Below are positions 47,901-56,900 of a stretch of 64,000 nt of DNA, piece by piece; positions within the stretch are counted from its first letter, which is position 1; every line of letters starts with the position of its first letter. The DNA is from Ariolimax columbianus (lineage: Eukaryota; Mollusca; Gastropoda; Stylommatophora; Arionidae). Under the pieces are notes generated by a model. That model had not been told where the DNA came from. It worked only from the letters and a program-made list of their open reading frames with translations, and did no database searches. The stretch spans positions 125,725,474 to 125,789,473 of the forward strand of contig JAVGWX010000003.1 in the NCBI GenBank assembly GCA_036924085.1, in the 5' to 3' direction. The position numbers and the translations under genes were made by a program.

Positions 47901-50900
47901 AACTATATCGATACTCCCATCATGGAGTCTTGCTGCAAGGGCTTGCTTCTTATTCATTACTCTTTCTGCATTCCACCGACGGATTTTTAGCATTTTCACT
48001 TTGTAGGGGTTTTGGCCAGTAGTATTCATCCCTGGTTTCCATCTCCTGGCTCTCCGGTACTTAGCAGGGTGGCAACCAGTAGCCTTTGGTGGGTCACATC
48101 GAAAATTTCGGTCCTACATTATGTCTGTCTGGAAGGACTCCTCACATAGAACACCCCATCTATGGTAGAAATGTGCGATTTTTGATGTGAGCGATTTTTA
48201 CCATGCGCCGCATTTTACAGTAGTACTGCGATATCTGCGTCTATCGGCCCGGCACATCCGCTTTCGTCATTATCTTTTGTTTTGAGTTAGCTCTCCCGAA
48301 CCTTTGGTTGTCCCTAGTCCTGCAAAGGCAGCAGAATGAAGATATGCGTCTGGTTCTGGGCTGCACTAGAGATACCTCGATTGTGATGATGCGGTACATG
48401 TTGGGATTGTTATCGGTGACATCCAGACATAAACTGGCACAAGTCAAAGCATATATGCGTGTCACCACAGACACTCGACACCCTCTGCACAGTAGTATCT
48501 CAGACATCAAGGGATCAAGAATCAAGAGAGGGTCGTCATGGATGGCACAGGCTGAGACAACAATCTGACACGTTACTCCAGCTGAAAATATAGCCAAAGG
48601 AGATGAATGGGTCCACACTGGTGATAGAATGATAGAGTACCAGAGAGTCATCATAACCTTAGGCAAGGAATGCAGAGAACGGAACAACGAGAGTGCAGAG
48701 CACGAGGTAAATCAGCTGATAACTGAGAACACCCAGGAGAGTGACGCTGTCATATACACCGACGAATCAGTCGTGCGCAGTGGGACATCAGGCTGGGGTT
48801 TCTCGGCTAGAGTATGAGGAGAGGTCTTTGCAGAGCGCAGTAGGGCATACACGTCATCAACATACAGTATGAGAATGGAAACGGAAGGAGTAACCTCAGC
48901 ACTGAAATGGATATCTGAGACTTCTATAACAAAGGCAGTCATCGGGACAGACGCGCAAGCCGTACTTCAGAAAGTACAGAAGGGATGGCTTAGGTATGAG
49001 TGGATAACTGCTGTTGAGGCCTCAAACCTCCAGGAGCTGACCTGGATCTACTGTCCCGCTCATTCAGGGTTCAGGTTCAGGGCAATGAAAGAGCTGCCAT
49101 CTTGGCTTCACGGGCTCCCATCATGGGCAGATGGTGATGGACAGAAGTGACATTTTGAAATCAATCAATGACCACCTGCTGGATGAGGACACCGCAATAG
49201 ATGAAGCAACAATCCACAGACTGCAAAGTTTCGACATTAAACGAGGTTCGAGCGGAGTGGGGCGCATTAGAGGACGGCGCAGGAGCGTGTACAGCCAGCG
49301 AGCTACAGGGACCATCACCATACACACCTTACGCCATTTGATGAGAGAGACTGAGCACCTATGGGTATGCCCGGAGTGCAGTGACGTCGATTCTTAGAAA
49401 CAGAAACAGATACGCTAATATTTCATATGCAAGGCAGCAGCTGGTTTTGAAATAATAGTTTTACCTTCCCCTAGACAAGCTGCCTTCCTAGGCTTACGGG
49501 CCTATCTACCCAAAGCATCTATTTGGTTTTAATGAACTCGCCCGTCGCAGCTTCTCCTGTTTGTATAAACAGGTGTGCCACGGGAAGGTTAGGAGTTATA
49601 CCTTTGCTGTTAGAGGCTATTTGAGATGAATGCCTTGAAAGTATTTGATTGTCCTCCACTCTACTTTCGGCTATGAGAAGCATTTAGGTCGCTGTAGAAA
49701 TGTGAAGGATGAAGAGGGTCACCACTGTAAAAATGTAAAGAGTTGAAAATATCACATTTGTAAAAATATAAAGAGTTGAAAAGATGACTTCTGTAAAAAT
49801 GTAAGGAGTTGAACAAATCACAGCTGTAAAGATGTGAGGAGTTTAACAGATCACAACTGTAAAAATGTAAAGAGTTGAACAGACCACAACTGTAAAAATG
49901 TAAAGAGTTGAACAGACCACAACTGTAAAAATGTAAAGAGTTGAACAGATCACAACTGTAAAAATGTAAAGAGTTGAACAGACCACAACTGTAAAAATGT
50001 AAAGAGTTGAACAGATCCCAACCGTAAAAATGTAAAGAATTAAAAAGATCACACCTGTAAAAATGTAAAGAATTAAAAAGATCACACCTGTAAAAATGTA
50101 AATAATTAAAAAGACAACAACTGTAAAAATGAAAGTTGGTGAACAGATCACAACTGTAAAAATGTAAGGAGTTGAACAGATCACAATTGTAAAAATGTAA
50201 GGAGTTGAACAGATCACACCTGTAAAAATGTAAAGAGTTGAACAGACCACAACTGTAAAAATGTAAAGAGTTGAACAGACCACAACTGTAAAAATGTAAA
50301 GAGTTGAACAGATCACAACTGTAAAAATGTAAAGAGTTGAACAGATCACAATTGTAAAAATGTAAGGAGTTGAACAGATCACAACTGTAAAAATGTAAAG
50401 AGTTGAACAGACCACAACTGTAAAAATGTAAAGAGTTGAACAGATCACAATTGTAAAAATGTAAGGAGTTGAACAGATCACAACTGTAAAAATGTAAAGA
50501 GTTGAACAGATCACAACTGTAAAAATGTAAAGAGTTGAACAGACCACAACTGTAAAAATGTAAAGAGTTGAAAATATCACATTTGTAAAAATATAAAGAG
50601 TTGAAAAGATGACTTCTGTAAAAATGTAAGGAGTTGAACAAATCACAGCTGTAAAGATGTGAGGAGTTTAACAGATCACAACTGTAAAAATGTAAAGAGT
50701 TGAACAGACCACAACTGTAAAAATGTAAAGAGTTGAACAGACCACAACTGTAAAAATGTAAAGAGTTGAACAGATCACAACTGTAAAAATGTAAAGAGTT
50801 GAACAGACCACAACTGTAAAAATGTAAAGAGTTGAACAGATCACAACCGTAAAAATGTAAAGAATTAAAAAGATCACACCTGTAAAAATGTAAAGAATTA

Positions 50901-53900
50901 AAAAGATCACACCTGTAAAAATGTAAATAATTAAAAAGACAACAACTGTAAAAATGAAAGTTGGTGAACAGATCACAACTGTAAAAATGTAAGGAGTTGA
51001 ACAGATCACAATTGTAAAAATGTAAGGAGTTGAACAGATCACACCTGTAAAAATGTAAAGAGTTGAACAGACCACAACTGTAAAAATGTAAAGAGTTGAA
51101 CAGACCACAACTGTAAAAATGTAAAGAGTTGAACAGATCACAACTGTAAAAATGTAAAGAGTTGAACAGATCACAATTGTAAAAATGTAAGGAGTTGAAC
51201 AGATCACAACTGTAAAAATGTAAAGAGTTGAACAGACCACAACTGTAAAAATGTAAAGAGTTGAACAGATCACAATTGTAAAAATGTAAGGAGTTGAACA
51301 GATCACAACTGTAAAAATGTAAAGAGTTGAACAGATCACAACTGTAAAAATGTAAAGAGTTGAACAGACCACAACTGTAAAAATGTAAAGAGTTGAACAG
51401 ATCACAACTGTAAAAATGTAAAGAGTTGAACAGATCACAACTGTAAAAATGTAAGGAGTTGAACAGATCACAATTGTAAAAATGTAAGGAGTTGAACAGA
51501 TCACACCTGTAAAAATGTAAAGAGTTGAACAGACCACAACTGTAAAAATGTAAAGAGGTGAACAGACCACAACTGTAAAAATGTAAAGAGTTGAACAGAT
51601 CACAACTGTAAAAATGTAAAGAGTTGAACAGACCACAACTGTAAAAATGTAAAGAGTTGAACAGATCACAACCGTAAAAATGTAAAGAATTAAAAAGATC
51701 ACACCTGTAAAAATGTAAAGAATTAAAAAGATCACACCTGTAAAAATGTAAATAATTAAAAAGACCACAACTGTAAAAATGAAAGTTGGTGAACAGATCA
51801 CAACTGTAAAAATGTAAGGAGTTGAACAGATCACAATTGTAAAAATGTAAGGAGTTGAACAGATCACACCTGTAAAAATGTAAATAATTAAAAAGACCAC
51901 AACTGTAAAAATGACTGTTGGGGAACAGATCACACCTGTAAAAATGTAAGGAGTTGAACAGATCACACCTGTAAAAATGTAAATAATTAAAAAGACCACA
52001 ACTGTAAAAATGACTGTTGGGGAACAGATCACAACTGTAAAAATGTAAGGAGTTGAACAGATCACACCTGTAAAAATGTAAGGAGTTGAACAGATCACAC
52101 CTGTAAAAATGTAAATAATTAAAAAGACCACAACTGTAAAAATGACTGTTGGGGAACAGATCACAACTGTAAAAATGTAAGGAGTTGAACAGATCACACC
52201 TGTAAAAATGTAAATAATTAAAAAGACCACAACTGTAAAAATGACTGTTGGGGAACAGATCACAACTGTAAAAATGTAAGGAGTTGAACAGATCACACCT
52301 GTAAAAATGTAAATAATTAAAAAGACCACAACTGTAAAAATGACTGTTGGGGAACAGATCACAACTGTAAAAATGTAAGGAGTTGAACAGATCACACCTG
52401 TAAAAATGTAAATAATTAAAAAGACCACAACTGTAAAAATGACTGTTGGGGAACAGATCACAACTGTAAAAATGTTAAGGATGAAGAAAGTAGCAAATTT
52501 AAAAATGCAAGGAGTGAACTTGAGAAATGCTGTGGCGAATGAATTAAATTATTTATATGTCCTGGATTTGGTATGCCCAGAACTGATGGCTGTTGCATGA
52601 GGCAATGTTAACGAGTTGTACCTATTTACTCCCATGTCTGACAATGAAAGTGTTAATATATTGTCTTTACAACCAGCAATGGTGCCGACATAATGTATTG
52701 ATTGGCATAAGGAGGAGAGGAAAGAATGGGATACCGAAATCAATCAATGACCACATTCGGTTTATTTTCATTTCCCAATTGTAAAATCAGTGGCCATGCC
52801 TTCAACATTTTCTCATTGAAATTGATCACTTATACGTTTATCTAAAAGTGTAGGGATGTTGATTATGTATAATATCATCACTATCCTCATTAAGTGCCCT
52901 GCCGGTTGGCGTTGACGATCATGGACCTCCATTTTCTCTTATCACGTGTATCATTGATCAGTTCTGCCATTGATCGTGCCCAGTCTTCAAGCTTGCCCAT
53001 ATTTTCTCTTCTTGCCTCCTTCTGCTCCTCTTCCTTGCAATTCTACCCGCTGTCACTGTGTATTCTGACCTTCCTCTGTTCATAACATACACGAAAAAAG
53101 ATGAATGTCTTTTCCTAATTGTTGCCATAAGCTGTCTTTCTGTATGTGCCTCAACAAGAACCACATCATTAACGTTCTTTGCAGTCCATGGAATTTTCAT
53201 TTTTTCTGTGAAACCACATTTCCGTCGCCTCCTATGATCAATGTATTTCCCTACTGATTGTCCATGACTAGCTGTCGTATGTTATTACAAAAATGAATGA
53301 ACAAGCGTAATTAGAACTTTAACATACTGTCTTTATCAAATCAGATGGTCTGGGCAAAGACTTACAAAGTTGGATGCTATGTAACATTCTGCCCTGACTT
53401 TTGTTTTACCATCTGCTTATATGATCCTCCGTAAGTATTTACCATATGTAGTTCATTTGACAATAATTACAATCATTTATACACCCAGCAGCAGTGACAA
53501 AAGCCCTACAAACAAGCTGTAATATGCTTGTTTAAACCCTAAATTCATACAAACGCCATTCTGTTCACAGAAATGCTTGTTTAAGTGCACATTAATCATT
53601 ATTAAAATAAATAAAAATAAAAATTATCAAAAATGGAAAATGGTACAAAGAACCAACTTCATTGCACCTCGACGCTCCCAAATGTACTCAGTCCGTTTCA
53701 TTGCGGCTAAGCGCCCACATGCGTGCTCAGTCCCGCTCATTGCCCCTCGGTACTCCCATATGCGCTCAGTCCCGCTCATTGCCCCTCGGTGCTCTCATAT
53801 GCTCTCAGTCCCGCTCATTGCCCCTCGGTGCTCCCATATGCGCTCAGTCCCGCTCATTGCCCCTCGGTGCTCCCATATGTGCTCATTCCCTTTCATTGCC

Positions 53901-56900
53901 TCTCGGTGGTCCCATATGTGCTCAGTCCCGCTCATTGCCCCTTGGTGCTCCCATATGTACTCAGTCCTTTTCATTACTGAAAGTGTCGATGACAGAACCC
54001 GAACTCAGTAGCTCCCAGGGCGGCTTCAGTATTTTCTCATGATTTCGTCAGGTAGCCATTTACAGCAGCGTCGACAGCAAGAAGCGGTCATACCACGAAA
54101 ATCCCCCGATATGTCTGTCAAAGTGAGCCTGATTTGATTCAAACTTGCTACATTAGTATTGTAAAGTAACCTCACAACCTCTAGGCCATCGAATAGTTTA
54201 ATTTAAACAAACAGAGTGAGATCTTAGTCAAGACTTGCCACAGTATGTTCTTTTTAAAAGTGATCGTTACAAAAATAATTGAATGCATCACAATCAACAA
54301 ATGCAGACAGGGAAGGAAGAAATGACACAAAATAATTGTATAAGTTTTTTTCCAAAATGTATTTTCTTTCTCATCTTCAAGCCATTTGCTAATTTATGTA
54401 GACAATGGTGTTCTAGAATAACTTTGGCTTTTTGTTATATATATCAGTTTTGTTAGCCTTTATTGGTATGTCAAGATATGAAATATCTTCTCCATTTATT
54501 GTCCCGTAGTACTTCTAACACTTCTGCCTGCTGCTTCTATGTTTACTAACTTTCCTCTTTTCATTCCGTTCCTACCTCATTCACCCTCACGCAAAAACTG
54601 GGACCGTTCTCGTTGATAAAGTCGAATATATTACCTTGTCTTCTGGCCTTCTCCTCATCGGTCGTATCTTTATTATTTTTTTGAGATGCCCATGAGATTA
54701 TAAATGTTTCGGTGAACCGAACCACATCTCATCTTTTAAGTCGATGTAATCTACTTATTTGCTGACAGATTATACAGGATTAATTCTGCATGCTTTTATT
54801 GACTTTCCATAACACTGAATAACTCACTGTCTAATTCCATTGACATAAAGGTATTGTAGATGATGCGTTTCAATTTATTGTCGGAAATGCAGAAATTGTT
54901 AATAATGCATTGACGTAATGCACTAAGAAACATAATTGTTTAGAGTACAGAAAAATGTAAAACAAATATTTTTTATTATCATAAATTCATTGATTAAATA
55001 TCTCACGAGAGAACAACACAGAAATAATATATATATATATACTAAAATGGCTTGGACTAGCTGAGAGCTTGAGAAACTGACAATACGAGAAAATGGGTTA
55101 TATTGCTTTCAGAAATACGTGCCTAAAGTGAAAATAATATATCTTCGCAAATATGCTATTGATGGAAAACAATATTTTTAGTTATTGTAAGATCAACGTT
55201 GTTCCATTTTTCAATCGTTTGAAGTAGTTAGAATACATTTGGGATATTTAAGAAACAACCCATATCCTGGGTTTATAGAATTTTAAGAGTTTAATAGTAA
55301 CTCATAGCGATATGTAGGAAAGGTCTTTCCTTCATGTAACTACATATTGCACGGGATTTTAGAGAAAATCGTTTACGCTCACTACTATTGCAACGAAAGT
55401 ATCGAGATGCGCTACATCTTTCCTTTTTGTTAAGGTATAGCGTGTATATATATATATATGTGTGTGTGTGTATATAAAAATATATATATTTAAATATATA
55501 CATGAAAGCCCTATCAGTGCATAGGTCAGCGACAACATCTCGCCGGTGTAGATGGTCCTTGGCTGCGTTCTGCCTCTCTCCAGGTGTAATTATTTAATTT
55601 TAGCGCCTTCTCAATTTCTCTCTCCATGTATTTTTGGGTCTACCTCTCTCTTTTCCGCTGAGTATTCCATGTAAGAGCCTGTCTGGCTATGTTAGACTGT
55701 GCCTTCCGCAGCGTATGTCCTATCCTATATTGTTACGGTGCTCATAGGGTCTTCGCTCATCTTTGCTTTGGCTATTTTTGCAAAGTTTCTCCGCTTTAGT
55801 TTCCCATTTCCAAATCTATTTGGTCTTTGATGCATTAGATGACCTGTCAGTCTTCTGAGTTTCTCTGCTTGTTGCTGGGTTCTGCAGTCTCTTCTGTCAG
55901 TCATGGATTTGCAGATTTGTAATCTTTTCAATTTCTACAATTGGCGTTGACTTCATGCCTCTTGTTATAACTCTCATGGCTTGGTTTTGGAGTTTGCTAA
56001 CTTTATCGAAGTTCGCCTTTGCTGCCGTTGTCCATGCCGCAGTGCCATACTCGAGAACTGGTCTCACTCTTCCAGTGTACAGTTTCTTTAGTATACTTTC
56101 GTCTGCTCCCCAGCTTGTGCCAGCAAGTTTCCTCATGATTGCCATTCTTTCTCTGGCTCTCATTCGGTTTCTCTCGATCTGACTTTTCCATTTCATGCGC
56201 CGATCAAATGTGACTCCTAAGTAGTTTGAGTTGTCGTTTGGCTGCAGGTATTTGCCGTTAAGACTTATTTTGGTATTCTGGGGTTTATTTGAACGAGATA
56301 ATATCGTACATGTTGTTTTTTTCCTCGTTTATTTTGACCAGCCATGAGTTCGCCCACTCCTCCAACGATTTTACGGCCTGCTGCATCCGATTGCTTGCTA
56401 CGGTGAGGTTTTTTTCATAGGTCCACATAGCCAGATCGTCTGCAAACATGAAGCTGTGGACTCTTCTCAGTATATTCTCGGTGATGTTGTTTATATACAC
56501 CAGGAAAAGTGTGGGTGACAGTACACTTTTACCAGAGCATGGTATCACCCGTACAGGTGATACCTCCGACCTGGTGCTTTTACCAAAGTATGTTGTCCTC
56601 ACTACAGTTGTCTCCTCCTGGAGCTTGCACTATAGTATTGTGTTACCACTAAAGTTATCTCCTCCTGGATCTTGTACCACAGCAGGGTGTCACTCCTACT
56701 GTTAACTGCTTCTCCTGGAGCTTGTACCATAGTATGTTGTAATCATTACATTAGCTTCTCCTTGAGCTTGTACCACAGTATAGTGTCAACACAACAGTTA
56801 TCTTCTACTCTTGGAACTTGCACTAAAGTATGTTGTCACAATATATCTGTCTCCTCTTGGAGCTTGTACCATAGTATGTTGTCACCATTATAGTTGTCTC

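Larger units (their letters stand above)
42559..53344 (+). other. Intron 2 of the CAP gene (10.8 kb)
   Basis: Bounded by gtaaat and atcag. It contains a Penelope-like remnant, two opposed LINEs, a RNase H LINE end, the 33-bp satellite and a further LINE end. Confidence 0.72.

Noticed and set aside
50668..52461. 597-codon open frame on the minus strand (and 326 codons at 49661-50641)
   Set aside because: Pure 33-bp satellite. The unit is a multiple of three without stops in two frames, so length is not evidence of coding. No start context, no non-repeat domain, and it lies in an intron of the CAP gene.
49700..52480. CRISPR-like regular array
   Set aside because: Continuous tandem repeat with no unique spacers, and the host is eukaryotic.
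53577..54042. Three overlapping frames of 85-144 codons
   Set aside because: 39-bp tandem repeat, open in all + frames.
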